Shown: piece by piece, positions 7,182-15,238 of the stretch | Position numbering within the stretch: position 1 is the first letter of the stretch | Layout: each line of letters begins with the position of its first letter | Position numbers and translations under genes: made by a program | Origin: Candidatus Bipolaricaulota bacterium | GTDB taxonomy: Bacteria; Bipolaricaulota; Bipolaricaulia; Bipolaricaulales; Bipolaricaulaceae | Direction: 5' to 3' | Assembly (NCBI GenBank): GCA_025060555.1 | Contig: JANXBC010000006.1 | Location: forward strand, 1 to 29,503 | DNA length: 29,503 nt | The notes under the pieces: model-generated | Databases searched by the model: none | What the model was told of the DNA's origin: nothing | What the model saw: the letters and a program-made list of their open reading frames with translations, nothing else

Positions 7182-7928
7182 ATGCTCTTGCGCGTGGAGG
7201 ATTTATATAAGCGGTACGGAAAAGAGGATGTGCTGAAAGGGGTCTCGTTCTCTTTGGACAAGGGCGAGACGAAAGTCATCATTGGGCCGTCAGGCACAGG
7301 AAAATCCACGCTTCTGCGGTGCATAAATCGCTTGACTGAGCCGGATCGCGGCCGCATCTGGCTGGAGGACACGGAGATCACCTCGCCTAAAGTGAACATC
7401 AACCGCATTCGTTCCCAGATCGGCTTCGTCTTTCAAGACTTCAACCTCTTCACCCACCTCACGGCTTTGGACAACGTGCGGCTTGGCCTCATTCGGGTGA
7501 AGGGGATGAGCAAGAAAGAGGCGACGGAACGCGCCATGGCGGAGCTTGCGCGGGTGGGGCTTGCGGACAAGGCCCGCGCCTATCCGGCTGAGCTTTCTGG
7601 CGGACAACAGCAGCGGGTCTCCATTGCCCGGGCCTTGGCCATGGACCCAAAGCTGATCCTCTTTGATGAGCCCACGAGCGCTCTTGATCCAGAGCTGATC
7701 GGAGAAGTGCTTGCAGTGATGGAAGGGCTTGCGCGTAGCGGGATGACCATGCTTGTGGTGACCCATGAGATGGGTTTCGCCCGCACAGTAGCCGACGAGA
7801 TCATCTTCATGGAGAGGGGTGTGATCGTGGAGCAGGGCCCTCCCGAACAGCTTTTCCGTAGCCCAAAGCACCCGCGCACCGCGGAGTTTTTACGCCGCAT
7901 CACCGATCTCTACGGAGGAGAGCAATGA
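7182..7928 (+). CDS. Amino acid ABC transporter ATP-binding protein (GlnQ/HisP type)
   Basis: This 248-residue cytoplasmic ATPase powers the importer. Walker A GPSGTGKST is at residues 35-43, the Q-loop is in FVFQDFNLF, the signature LSGGQQQR is near 137, Walker B plus D-loop is ILFDEPTSALD, and the switch histidine is in VVTHEMGFA. Length and motif set match GlnQ/HisP proteins. The start is ATG 7182, 3 bases after the permease stop. The stop overlaps the next ATG (ATGA at 7925-7928), with GGAGGAG just upstream as ribosome binding site for the second permease. Nothing is missing; it looks fully functional. Confidence 0.95.
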   Translation: MLLRVEDLYKRYGKEDVLKGVSFSLDKGETKVIIGPSGTGKSTLLRCINRLTEPDRGRIWLEDTEITSPKVNINRIRSQIGFVFQDFNLFTHLTALDNVRLGLIRVKGMSKKEATERAMAELARVGLADKARAYPAELSGGQQQRVSIARALAMDPKLILFDEPTSALDPELIGEVLAVMEGLARSGMTMLVVTHEMGFARTVADEIIFMERGVIVEQGPPEQLFRSPKHPRTAEFLRRITDLYGGEQ

Positions 7929-8605
7929 GTCTCGTCTTTTCCTGGGATTGGCTTCCTAGACTCAGCCAAGGGCTCCTTCTCACCGTGCAGCTCACCCTGC
8001 TATCCATGGCTTTCGGCGGGTTTTTGGGGCTTGTTCTTGCTGTTCTTCGGGTATATGGACGGGGCCCCCTCTATCCCGCGTATCTTTTGGCCTCCGCGTA
8101 CATCCACGTTTTCCGCGGCACCCCTCTTTTGGTTCAGGTGATGACCTTTTACTACGCGCTCCCTACTGTGGGAGTCCGGTTTTCCCCGGTTGTGGCGGGC
8201 CTGTTGGCCTTAACCCTTAATACCGCGGCTTACCAAGCGGAGTACTTCCGGGGTGCGATTCAATCGGTGCGGATCGGGCAGATGCAAGCGGCATTGGCTT
8301 TGGGCCTCTCTCGGCTTCAGGCAGTGCGCTATGTGGTCCTCCCCCAAGCCCTGCGTTTGGTCATCCCACCCTGGTCCAACGAGCTCATCTACATGGTGAA
8401 AGGGTCGGCTGTGGTCTATCTCATCGGGGTCTTGGAACTCATGGGGCAAGCAAAAAACATCGCGGCGCGCACCTTCCGCAACTTTGAGGTGTACATTGTG
8501 GTGGCCCTGTTTTATTTAGCTTTGATCCTCGTCCTCAGCCTCGGCCTGCGCTGGGTGGAACGACGGATGCGCGTGCCTGGGCTGGGCGTGTCCGGCCGCA
8601 CATGA
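7925..8605 (+). CDS. Amino acid ABC transporter permease, second subunit
   Basis: This 226-residue paralogue of the first permease has the same plan: QGLLLTVQLTLLSMAFGGFL, VFRGTPLLVQVMTFYYALP, and the EAA loop AIQSVRIGQMQAALALGLSR (about residues 116-135). HVFRGTPLLVQ is the classic HisQ/GlnP N-terminal motif, whereas the first permease has FRSIPEILLLLL. It is coupled to the ATPase gene by a 4-base overlap and ends the operon. The gene order permease, ATPase, permease is less usual than two adjacent permeases. No terminator was recognised in the 43 bases before the decayed minus-strand gene. Confidence 0.9.
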   Translation: MSLVFSWDWLPRLSQGLLLTVQLTLLSMAFGGFLGLVLAVLRVYGRGPLYPAYLLASAYIHVFRGTPLLVQVMTFYYALPTVGVRFSPVVAGLLALTLNTAAYQAEYFRGAIQSVRIGQMQAALALGLSRLQAVRYVVLPQALRLVIPPWSNELIYMVKGSAVVYLIGVLELMGQAKNIAARTFRNFEVYIVVALFYLALILVLSLGLRWVERRMRVPGLGVSGRT

Positions 8606-8648
8606 ACCGCGCTTCAACTCTCACCTTCACAGCAATGATTTTCTTTTC

Positions 8649-9150
8649 TCAGACATTCTTGAATACCATCGCCCCTTCTGCACCCAAGGTGAGAAAAATC
8701 AGGGGGATCCGAATTTTCTTGCATTGGCTTGTCAGGAAAAAGCAAGGCAGCATCGTCATCGGAGAGTTTGACCATATCAGTGTTTGCCTTGTATGCCAGG
8801 GGCCGTACGAGGGTGTAAGAAAAACAGGGAACGGAAGCGGAAAAACTTCATCCCACACATCGCCCCTAAATCCGAGCAAAACGCCGATCTGAAGGGCCGA
8901 TGGAAACTGTACACCGCCTTACCCTCATGATCCACCCGAGCCAACGCGAGCGGCATGGGTCCGGAGTGTTTCTCTCCGTATACTTGCTCTGCCCATCTGG
9001 CGAGCCAATCCCCACCAAGCTCGGTGAAGACCTTAGGGAGAAGCCCAGCTCCGTATTCGACGCAGATCCCCCAAGCACTCCCGTGAACCACAGATATGAG
9101 CTTTCCTCTTCTAAGACCAATTCTACTAGCGTTTCTCCAACCAAGCTCAC
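8649..9150 (-). pseudogene. Decayed gene following the M1 peptidase, family not recognised
   Basis: A GTG at 9150, preceded by AGGAAAG and only 9 bases after the peptidase stop, opens SLVGETLVELVLEE. The sense then passes to another frame (GKLISVVHGSAWGICVEYGA, WLARWAEQVYGEKHSGPM, LALARVDHEGKAVYSFHRP), then to LAYKANTDMVKLSDDDAALL and FPDKPMQENSDPPDFSHLG, and finally to EGAMVFKNV with a stop at 8649-8651. At least three frame changes are needed, at about 9110, 8860 and 8690. The joined protein would be about 165 residues without obvious membrane segments. I do not recognise the family. Alternatively, overlapping short genes are possible, but the pieces read as one eroded gene. Confidence 0.5.
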
Positions 9151-9159
9151 TATGCTTTC

Positions 9160-10521
9160 CTAGCGCGGATTCACGCTTCCTGTAGGCTCGGTTTGGCACT
9201 GAGGTTGATCGCCGAAATATTCGAGGGCCAGCGCTGAAAACAATGGTCCCAGCTCTTCTGCGAGGAGGCCAAGGAAATCACAAGCGCGAGCGATGCGCCA
9301 GCGGTATTTTTCCCGGAAATTTCTCAGGATCGAGAAGAAGATCTCGTCTCCGAGGGAGGAACGGACCTCGTGGAGGAGGAGGGCGCCACCCGCGTAGACA
9401 TAGCCTGCATAGCCTGAGCGGCCGAGGAATTCCCAAAGGCCGCTTCCCACGGAGGCTTGCGGATTCAGTTTTTTTGCCTGCAAGAAGCGGTCCTGCCATT
9501 CCCGCACCTTTTGCTCAAGCTCTCCCTGGACTTCGAAGTAGAGGGAGGAAGTGTAGGTAGCTAGAGCCTCATCCAGCCAGGGCTCAGCAACCTGATCTGT
9601 GCCAACCTCCCCGTACCACCACTGGTGCGCAAGCTCGTGGACCACGATCTCCGCAAAAAAGTCGGTGTAGGGATCCAGAGCGTAATCTTGGTTGATGAGG
9701 ATGAGACGAGGATATTCCACTCCGCCTGCGCCAGAAAGTGGGGCGGCGATCAAATCCACATCAGGAAATGGGAAGGAGCCAAGCCGCGCAGTGAGGAGAG
9801 GGAGGGCTTCTTTTGCTATGGCCAGAGCCCGTTTTCCGGCCTGGTCAAAACCGAAAGGGAAGAAGACGCGTATCTCCACATCTGCCCAGCGATCCACGAG
9901 ACCAGTGTATTCCCGTACTAGGACCAAACAAAATTCCCGCAGGTTTTCTCCGTTTATCTGCCACGTGTTCCACCCGGTTTTCCGCTCCTCACCGCTTGCC
10001 ACCGGCACCCATCCCGAGGGCACCTGAAGAAAGACCAGGTAGTCGGCAGCTTCGGCTACCAAGTTATCGCCGAAGGGGAAAGTGGGGTGCAGTAACCATT
10101 CCCCTTCCCAAGGGGCAAGGATTGGGTAGAACTGGCTCATGATCATCGCCCTAGCGGTGTGCGCGAAAATCCCGTAGCCCAGCAATTCCCTGGGGAGAAC
10201 GCCCGAAAAGCGCAGATGGAGAGAGGCGGTTTGCGGAAGCTCTGAAGGAAGTTGAACAACTAAAACCGTCGGTTCCACCGCATCCAATGGCAAAGATTTG
10301 CCCTCACTTCGGGCTTCTTCCACGCGCAGTAAATGCCCAAAATGGTTGGGATAAAGACGAAATAAAAGCTCTCCTACGCCAAGGAGCCCCGCTATGTTGA
10401 GCGTTACCTCGCCCTGGAAGGCCCCGCTTTCCTCGACAGAAACGCGCATGATGTAAGAAATTGGGGCGGAAAAAGAGTGGAATCCAACCCAAATAGCGAG
10501 GAGAAAAGCAGCGGTTTTCAA
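9160..10521 (-). CDS. M1 family zinc metallopeptidase, secreted or membrane-anchored
   Basis: This 453-residue protein of the aminopeptidase N (M1) family has the zinc site HELAHQWW (HExxH at residues 295-299) with the third ligand in WLDEALATY (Glu318), and a GGVEY variant of the GAMEN substrate loop at 266-270. A hydrophobic N-terminus (MKTAAFLLAIWVGFHSFSAP) suggests export. The start is TTG 10521, supported by an AGAGGAAAG site and by its TTGA overlap with the ftsZ stop. It is shorter than full M1 enzymes (about 600-900 residues) because the C-terminal HEAT-like domain is absent, which is common in bacterial M1 proteins of this size. It probably trims peptides outside the cytoplasm. Confidence 0.9.
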   Translation of the reverse strand: MKTAAFLLAIWVGFHSFSAPISYIMRVSVEESGAFQGEVTLNIAGLLGVGELLFRLYPNHFGHLLRVEEARSEGKSLPLDAVEPTVLVVQLPSELPQTASLHLRFSGVLPRELLGYGIFAHTARAMIMSQFYPILAPWEGEWLLHPTFPFGDNLVAEAADYLVFLQVPSGWVPVASGEERKTGWNTWQINGENLREFCLVLVREYTGLVDRWADVEIRVFFPFGFDQAGKRALAIAKEALPLLTARLGSFPFPDVDLIAAPLSGAGGVEYPRLILINQDYALDPYTDFFAEIVVHELAHQWWYGEVGTDQVAEPWLDEALATYTSSLYFEVQGELEQKVREWQDRFLQAKKLNPQASVGSGLWEFLGRSGYAGYVYAGGALLLHEVRSSLGDEIFFSILRNFREKYRWRIARACDFLGLLAEELGPLFSALALEYFGDQPQCQTEPTGSVNPR

Positions 10522-11822
10522 CTTTCCTCTTTTGGGCGGCGGAGGAACGCGGGGAGGTCGTAATTCTCATCGGGCGAGCGGCGGGGAAGGACCGGGCGCA
10601 CAACCTTGGGGGTCTCCGTTTCCTCGGCGGCGGGCGCACGAAAGTCTGTGGCGATGACGGTTACCGCCACTTTGCCGGTGAGTTCTGGCCGGATTGCCGC
10701 GCCGAAGACCAAATCTGCTTCAGGACTGGCGGATTTCCGGATGAACTCAGCCACTTGCGTGACCTCGGAAAGGGTGAGGTCGTCTCCACCGGAGACATTC
10801 AGAAGGATGCGACGTGCTCCCTGGATGCTACCCGTCTCGAGGAGGGGGTTTGTGGCCGCGGCTTTTGCCGCTTTGATCGCACGACCTTCGCCTTGAGCCT
10901 CGCCCATTCCCATCACTGCGGTTCCCGCGCCGCGCAACACCGCAGCCACGTCGGCGAAGTCCAGGTTCACCAAGCCCGGGATGGTGATGAGGTCGGAGAT
11001 CCCGCGTACCCCCCGCACCAAAACGGCGTCCACAAGCTCGAAAGCCTTGGTGATAGGGACGCCAGGGGAGAGTTCGAGGAGGCGGTCATTGCGGATAACG
11101 ATGAGCACATCCGCTTCGCTCTTCAAGCGCTCTAAGCCGGATTGTGCCCGCTGGGCCCGCACTGGTCCCTCAAAGGAAAAGGGGAGGGTAACCACTCCCA
11201 CGGTGAGAGCTCCTTTGGTGCGGGCCAGTTTAGCCACCACGGGTGCCGCCCCCGTCCCGGTCCCCCCACCCAACCCGCAGGCCAAGAAGACTAAATGGGC
11301 GGAACCCATGATTTGTTCGATCTCAAAGAGGGAATCCTCCGCTGCTTGCTTGCCACGTTCGGGATCGCCGCCAGCGCTGCGCCCACCTGTGACTTGGGCC
11401 CCCAAAAGGACTTTGTCTGGAAGCTTCACCATGGAGAGGGCCTGGGAATCCGTGTCCATAGCGGCAAGCCGTATTCCCCGCACTTCCGCGGCCCACATGC
11501 GTTCCACCGCGTTGACACCGCCACTGCCAAGCCCGATCACGAGGATGTCCGCGCCGGCCTCGGGTCTTGCCTCCACACGCCGCAGTTCCTCCAAAAGGGG
11601 GAGTTCTCCCACGCGCACTTCTATTGGGCCGAAAATTTTTTCCGCTGTCTCCCGGAGTTTTGGCAGCTTGCGCAACACGTAGTCACGCTTAAATTGGGAG
11701 TCTAGCTCAAGGTAAAGCACGCGGCGCTCTGGATCGTAGCGGATTTTTTCCGGGGTAGAGGGGAGGCAAGAACGCAATATTCCGTCAGGAATTGCACTTA
11801 TAAGCTGCCGCCACTTAAGCAT
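10518..11822 (-). CDS. ftsZ: Cell division protein FtsZ with an extra N-terminal domain
   Basis: FtsZ is the tubulin-like GTPase that forms the division ring. The core is complete: DILVIGLGSGGVNAVERM (about 92-109), GRSAGGDPERG, tubulin signature GGGTGTGAAP (185-194), T7 loop NLDFADV (286-292) and a C-terminal partner-binding peptide YDLPAFLRR (421-429). Unusually, about 90 residues precede the core instead of about 10-15. Residues 1-72 (WRQLISAIPDGILRSCL, RVLYLELDSQFKRDYVL, KLRETAEKIFGPIEVRV) have the helix-strand-helix pattern of DnaA domain I or the DnaX tail. I chose ATG 11822, with AAAAGGA just upstream; in-frame ATG 11843 and TTG 11849 would add 7 or 9 residues. The gene follows the HAD gene and overlaps the M1 peptidase gene by 3 bases. 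Confidence 0.93.
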   Translation of the reverse strand: MLKWRQLISAIPDGILRSCLPSTPEKIRYDPERRVLYLELDSQFKRDYVLRKLPKLRETAEKIFGPIEVRVGELPLLEELRRVEARPEAGADILVIGLGSGGVNAVERMWAAEVRGIRLAAMDTDSQALSMVKLPDKVLLGAQVTGGRSAGGDPERGKQAAEDSLFEIEQIMGSAHLVFLACGLGGGTGTGAAPVVAKLARTKGALTVGVVTLPFSFEGPVRAQRAQSGLERLKSEADVLIVIRNDRLLELSPGVPITKAFELVDAVLVRGVRGISDLITIPGLVNLDFADVAAVLRGAGTAVMGMGEAQGEGRAIKAAKAAATNPLLETGSIQGARRILLNVSGGDDLTLSEVTQVAEFIRKSASPEADLVFGAAIRPELTGKVAVTVIATDFRAPAAEETETPKVVRPVLPRRSPDENYDLPAFLRRPKEES

Positions 11823-11879
11823 AAGATCCTTTTCCCGCTCCATCCGCAAAAAGCATTTTGGTCCTCTTGCTCCTCCTCG

Positions 11880-12530
11880 TCAACTGGGAAAAAGGAACCC
11901 CGGTATTTCGCGGAAATCCTCGGTCATAAAACGCGCAGCCTTCGCAACCGCTGGATCCTTAGGGGCATAAGCAATGCCCTTCCCAACCCGACGCAGCACA
12001 GGTATGTCGTTCAAGTGGTCGCCAACGAACGCGATTTCCCTCAGGTGTAGGCCGAGGCGTTGCGCTTCCCTACGCACAGCAAGGAGTTTATCGGCGAGGC
12101 CCACCCGGACCACCGCCTCCCCACTGAACGTTTCCCCAACAACAACGAGCTCGTTGGCCACAGAGAAATCTAGCCCAAGCTCGTCCTTCACGCGCTCAGC
12201 TACAAGGGACACCCCCGAGGAGACGATGCCTAAGATCAGCCCCTTTTGTTTGAGCGCGGCGATGGTCTCGGGTACGCCGGGGGCATACGGCGGGGGAAAG
12301 ATCTTTTCCGCCACTTTTCGCACAGGAATCCCCCGGAGCAGGCGAGCGTTTTCCCTGACCCAGTCCGGGTAGCGATCGGGCTGGCCGCGGTAGCGTTCAA
12401 GAAGAGAGTCCCACTCCGCGCTCACCCCAGCAGCAAGCCCGATCGCTCCCCAGCTGGATTCGTACGCTACCCCATGGTAGCGGACGAGCGTTCCGTCTAG
12501 GTCAAAGAAAACCGCGCGGATCCCCTTCAT
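11880..12530 (-). CDS. HAD-superfamily phosphatase (SerB-like, subfamily I)
   Basis: This 216-residue cytoplasmic hydrolase has all four HAD motifs: FFDLDGTL (nucleophile Asp near residue 10), the IVSSG serine motif near 105, the LADK lysine near 147, and GDHLNDIPVL with acidic metal ligands near 168. The cap (about residues 16-85) is helical as in phosphoserine-phosphatase relatives. The start ATG overlaps the stop of the NosD-DUF192 gene (ATGA at 12527-12530), so they are coupled. Phosphoserine phosphatase is a reasonable guess, but HAD substrates cannot be read from sequence. The following ftsZ starts 57 bases downstream, probably on the same transcript. Confidence 0.85.
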   Translation of the reverse strand: MKGIRAVFFDLDGTLVRYHGVAYESSWGAIGLAAGVSAEWDSLLERYRGQPDRYPDWVRENARLLRGIPVRKVAEKIFPPPYAPGVPETIAALKQKGLILGIVSSGVSLVAERVKDELGLDFSVANELVVVGETFSGEAVVRVGLADKLLAVRREAQRLGLHLREIAFVGDHLNDIPVLRRVGKGIAYAPKDPAVAKAARFMTEDFREIPGFLFPS

Positions 12531-14383
12531 TCCAGGCCAAGCAAGCGCACCTCACGCCCAAGGGACGAGAGTTTTCCTTCCGGCACCTCCAGGGCGCTCA
12601 GGAAGGGACTAGCGGCTCCATACCGGTCCTGTGTGTCTGGGCTCATGCGGTTCCGCCCAAGGAAAGAGCCGTCCGCGCTGAAGAACAGGATCTCTAGGGG
12701 GAGGAAAACGTTTTGCATGTGGAATTGGCTCACGGTTGGCGTATCGAACACAAACATTATGGCTAGATCCGTGGCCAACTCCGGCGGTACCCCCATGAAC
12801 CCCATGAACCGCTCGTGGGCTTCGTCAGCAAGGAGGACGGGCAGGCGCAAAATTTGGCCAGTTGCGTCGGTAAGCACAGCTATGCGCCTCTCCATGGTCC
12901 CCAGGACCCCTGGTAAGGAGGGGAGAAATTCCCGGGACATGAGTGGGGATGGGTCCCGTCCGCCACCAGCGAAGCTCACAGGGCTGTCGCCCACCCCATC
13001 ACCGTTGGTATCCGTGCCCTGGTAGTTGGAATACCAGTTTCCTCGGCCTTGAGGAGCCCAGAGGTTCTGCCCGAAGTCCCTAGCCCAACGCTGACAGCTC
13101 CACACCAAGTTCTCGTAAATTTGGGTGTCCCGACTTTCTCGACCAAAGTAAAAGCCGTCGTAAGAACGGTAAATGAGGTTGTAGCGCACGATGTTGCCCG
13201 TGGGAAAAGCTTCTTGGTAGGCCTCTTCGAAGATGATGCCGATGTTGGCGCGTGTGATGTGGTTGAGCTCAATGATGCCGTCCGAACCGAAGTTGGAGAC
13301 CCCGTAACCGTAAGAAACCATGGAGTTGCGAGATACACGGGCGTAACGAGTTTGGCCATCAATGAATACCGCGATATCACCCTGCCAAAATGCGCAGGCC
13401 TCCACCACCGGACCCAAGGCGGACTCCACCTTCACCCCATAGGAGCTCTGGTAGAACAAATTCTTGCGCACTACTGGCTCGCGGGAAGCCCCAGTTATGT
13501 GCACGCCGATCGGACCAGCAGCGAAGGCAGTGTTTTCCACCACAAAATGGTCCGAAGCGTTCACGTAGACCCCTGTGAGGTTTGCGTAGATTCCACAGTT
13601 TTCGATGCGGACATAGTCCGAAAGGATCACAGCAATCCCGGCGTTCTTGGAGTTAGCGATCCTGGGAGAGTCGCGGACTTGGGTGTGGGGAGAGGATAGG
13701 ATGGTGACGCCGTTTCCTCGTGGGCGGGAGATGTCCAGATTCTCCAAGCGCACTTGCTCGGAGAAAGCCACGGTGATCCCGTCAGTCTGATCGATCTTGG
13801 CTCCTCGTAGGGTCACGTTGCGGGCCCCCGCCAACGTGATGTGGCCAGCATCGAGATCAGCGATACTCATGTCGGTGACCCCGTAGAGGTAGTACACGGG
13901 CTTTCCGTTCACGGAGTTGGTGGGTTCTATTACGTGGTCGTAGTGTTGAACGCTTGTGCCCAGCACCTGAAGGCCCACGCCGCTTACGGCCAAGAAGTTG
14001 TCACGCATCACAAGGTTTTGGGAGGATTGGATGATCACGCCGTTTATGCTGTCGCGCACGAGGCAGTCCTCAATAACCCCGCCTCTGACATTGACCACAG
14101 CGATGGCCGCGCCCTGGGAATCCTGCGCTCCCAGGACAGTGCAACCGCGGATGATGAACGACTTTGTCGTGTTCTCTATGTAGATCCCATAAGCTGTGCC
14201 TGAGGGGACCCGGATCGTCCAACCAGCGATGAGGAAGGGGTCGTCTGCGTTGCCAGTTCCACTGACCACCCCGTTTTCCTGAGTGAAGTCCAGGTCTGAA
14301 CGGATGATGATGGGCCCTCGCTCTTGAGCCAACCCCAAAACAGCCACAAAAAGCAAAGCCCCAAGGCTTATTGCCCTGCGCAT
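12527..14383 (-). CDS. Exported NosD-like beta-helix protein fused to a DUF192 domain
   Basis: The 618-residue protein has a signal peptide (MRRAISLGALLFVAVLGLAQ) and about 450 residues of right-handed beta-helix repeats (for example GIYIENTTKSFIIRGCTV, GVYVNASDHFVVENTAF). These close with the NosD-type ending NLWAPQGRGNWYSNYQGTDT followed by NGDGVGDSPV. The last 120 residues or so (from about 495) match DUF192: LADEAHERFMGFMGVP, IMFVFDTPTVSQFHMQN, LPLEILFFSADG and SPFLSALEVPEG. NosD proteins bind or deliver metal or sugar ligands in the periplasm and DUF192 proteins are small exported proteins of unknown role. GGAGGGATA ahead of ATG 14383 sets the start. It heads the minus operon that includes ftsZ. 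Confidence 0.85.
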   Translation of the reverse strand: MRRAISLGALLFVAVLGLAQERGPIIIRSDLDFTQENGVVSGTGNADDPFLIAGWTIRVPSGTAYGIYIENTTKSFIIRGCTVLGAQDSQGAAIAVVNVRGGVIEDCLVRDSINGVIIQSSQNLVMRDNFLAVSGVGLQVLGTSVQHYDHVIEPTNSVNGKPVYYLYGVTDMSIADLDAGHITLAGARNVTLRGAKIDQTDGITVAFSEQVRLENLDISRPRGNGVTILSSPHTQVRDSPRIANSKNAGIAVILSDYVRIENCGIYANLTGVYVNASDHFVVENTAFAAGPIGVHITGASREPVVRKNLFYQSSYGVKVESALGPVVEACAFWQGDIAVFIDGQTRYARVSRNSMVSYGYGVSNFGSDGIIELNHITRANIGIIFEEAYQEAFPTGNIVRYNLIYRSYDGFYFGRESRDTQIYENLVWSCQRWARDFGQNLWAPQGRGNWYSNYQGTDTNGDGVGDSPVSFAGGGRDPSPLMSREFLPSLPGVLGTMERRIAVLTDATGQILRLPVLLADEAHERFMGFMGVPPELATDLAIMFVFDTPTVSQFHMQNVFLPLEILFFSADGSFLGRNRMSPDTQDRYGAASPFLSALEVPEGKLSSLGREVRLLGLE

Positions 14384-14397
14384 TATCCCTCCTTAGA

Positions 14398-14424
14398 CTT
14401 GAGCCATCGAGGATAGCGCTCAAG
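14398..14424. promoter_or_regulatory. Inverted repeat in the divergent promoter region
   Basis: CTTGAGC (14398-14404) and GCTCAAG (14418-14424) form a perfect 7-bp inverted repeat with 13-base spacing, centred between the divergent nosD-like and creatininase-like genes (intergenic 14384-14465). The roughly 20-bp centre-to-centre spacing, two helical turns, suits a dimeric repressor or activator. No clear -35/-10 pair is visible on either strand, so the call is tentative. Confidence 0.25.
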
Positions 14425-14465
14425 CCGAGTTTCGGCAAAGGTTTTGGAGCCGGAGAGGAGGAACG

Positions 14466-15227
14466 ATGGAACTTTCGCGGATGAGTTGGGTGCAAGCGCG
14501 GGAGGCGGTGCGTCAAGCACAGGTGGCCCTTCTGCCCGTGGGTTCCACGGAGCAGCATGGGCCGCATTTGCCCCTTGGGACGGATTGGATGACAGCGCAA
14601 GAGATCGCGCGCCGGGCAAGCAAAAAAGGCGGATGGCTGGTGCTGCCCACCGTCCCTGTTGGGGTGTCCGAGCATCACCGCCAGTTTTGGGGAACGCTTT
14701 GGGTGCCCCCAGAGGTTCTGCGGGACTACGTGATGGGCCTGGCCAGGTCTTTGGCCTTCCACGGTCTGCGACGGCTTGTCCTCGTCAACGGGCACGGTGG
14801 AAACACCGCGGCTTTAGAAGAAGCAGCGAGAAGGCTCCGGCTGGAAGGAATCTATACCTTTGTCTACGTATGGTGGAGGTCCATTCCCACGGTGATCGCG
14901 CAGGTGATCGAAAGCGGGGGTTCGCACGCCGCGGAGATGGAGACAGCGGTAGTGTTGGCCATCGCCCCAGAGCTCGTGCGCACCGAAAACTACGGGGAAG
15001 CTATTGCTAAGGGCGCTCCCGAATGGGGGAAGAAGGTGGAGGGAATAGACGTGGGCTTCGACACCCTTGATTTTTCTGCAAGTGGGGCCACGGGAGATCC
15101 GTCCCGGGCCACGGTGGAAAAGGGCGAAAAAATATTGCAGGCGGCGGCGGATCAACTTGACGCCTTCTGCCGCTGGCTCGCCATGCAACCCGCGGAAGCC
15201 CTTGCCCCCAAACCGCATTTGCCATAA
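14466..15227 (+). CDS. Creatininase-family amidohydrolase
   Basis: This 253-residue protein of the creatininase/MftE family of metal-dependent amidohydrolases carries LLPVGSTEQHGPHLPLGTD (ligands Glu29, His31, Asp40), LVNGHGGN (His110) and SHAAEMET (Glu157) in the normal order. AGAGGAGG precedes the ATG. The family includes creatinine amidohydrolase, formamide hydrolases in riboflavin and deazaflavin pathways, and mycofactocin peptidase. Nothing nearby indicates which of these applies; creatinine itself is an unlikely substrate. The neighbouring molybdopterin gene starts 11 bases after its stop, so the pair is probably co-transcribed. All active-site residues appear present. Confidence 0.88.
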   Translation: MELSRMSWVQAREAVRQAQVALLPVGSTEQHGPHLPLGTDWMTAQEIARRASKKGGWLVLPTVPVGVSEHHRQFWGTLWVPPEVLRDYVMGLARSLAFHGLRRLVLVNGHGGNTAALEEAARRLRLEGIYTFVYVWWRSIPTVIAQVIESGGSHAAEMETAVVLAIAPELVRTENYGEAIAKGAPEWGKKVEGIDVGFDTLDFSASGATGDPSRATVEKGEKILQAAADQLDAFCRWLAMQPAEALAPKPHLP

Positions 15228-15238
15228 AGGGGAGCCCG

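Noticed and set aside
8602..8892. 96-codon plus-strand frame after the second amino acid permease
   Set aside because: There is no ribosome binding site and the product looks random. The opposite strand carries remnants of a better-supported eroded gene.
10981..11682. 233-codon plus-strand frame inside ftsZ
   Set aside because: It is Ser/Arg/Pro-rich, a product typical of antisense frames in GC-rich DNA. ftsZ on the minus strand is certain.
13049..13699. 216-codon plus-strand frame opposite the NosD-like gene
   Set aside because: It is a shadow of the high-GC beta-helix coding sequence, and its product has no recognisable domain.
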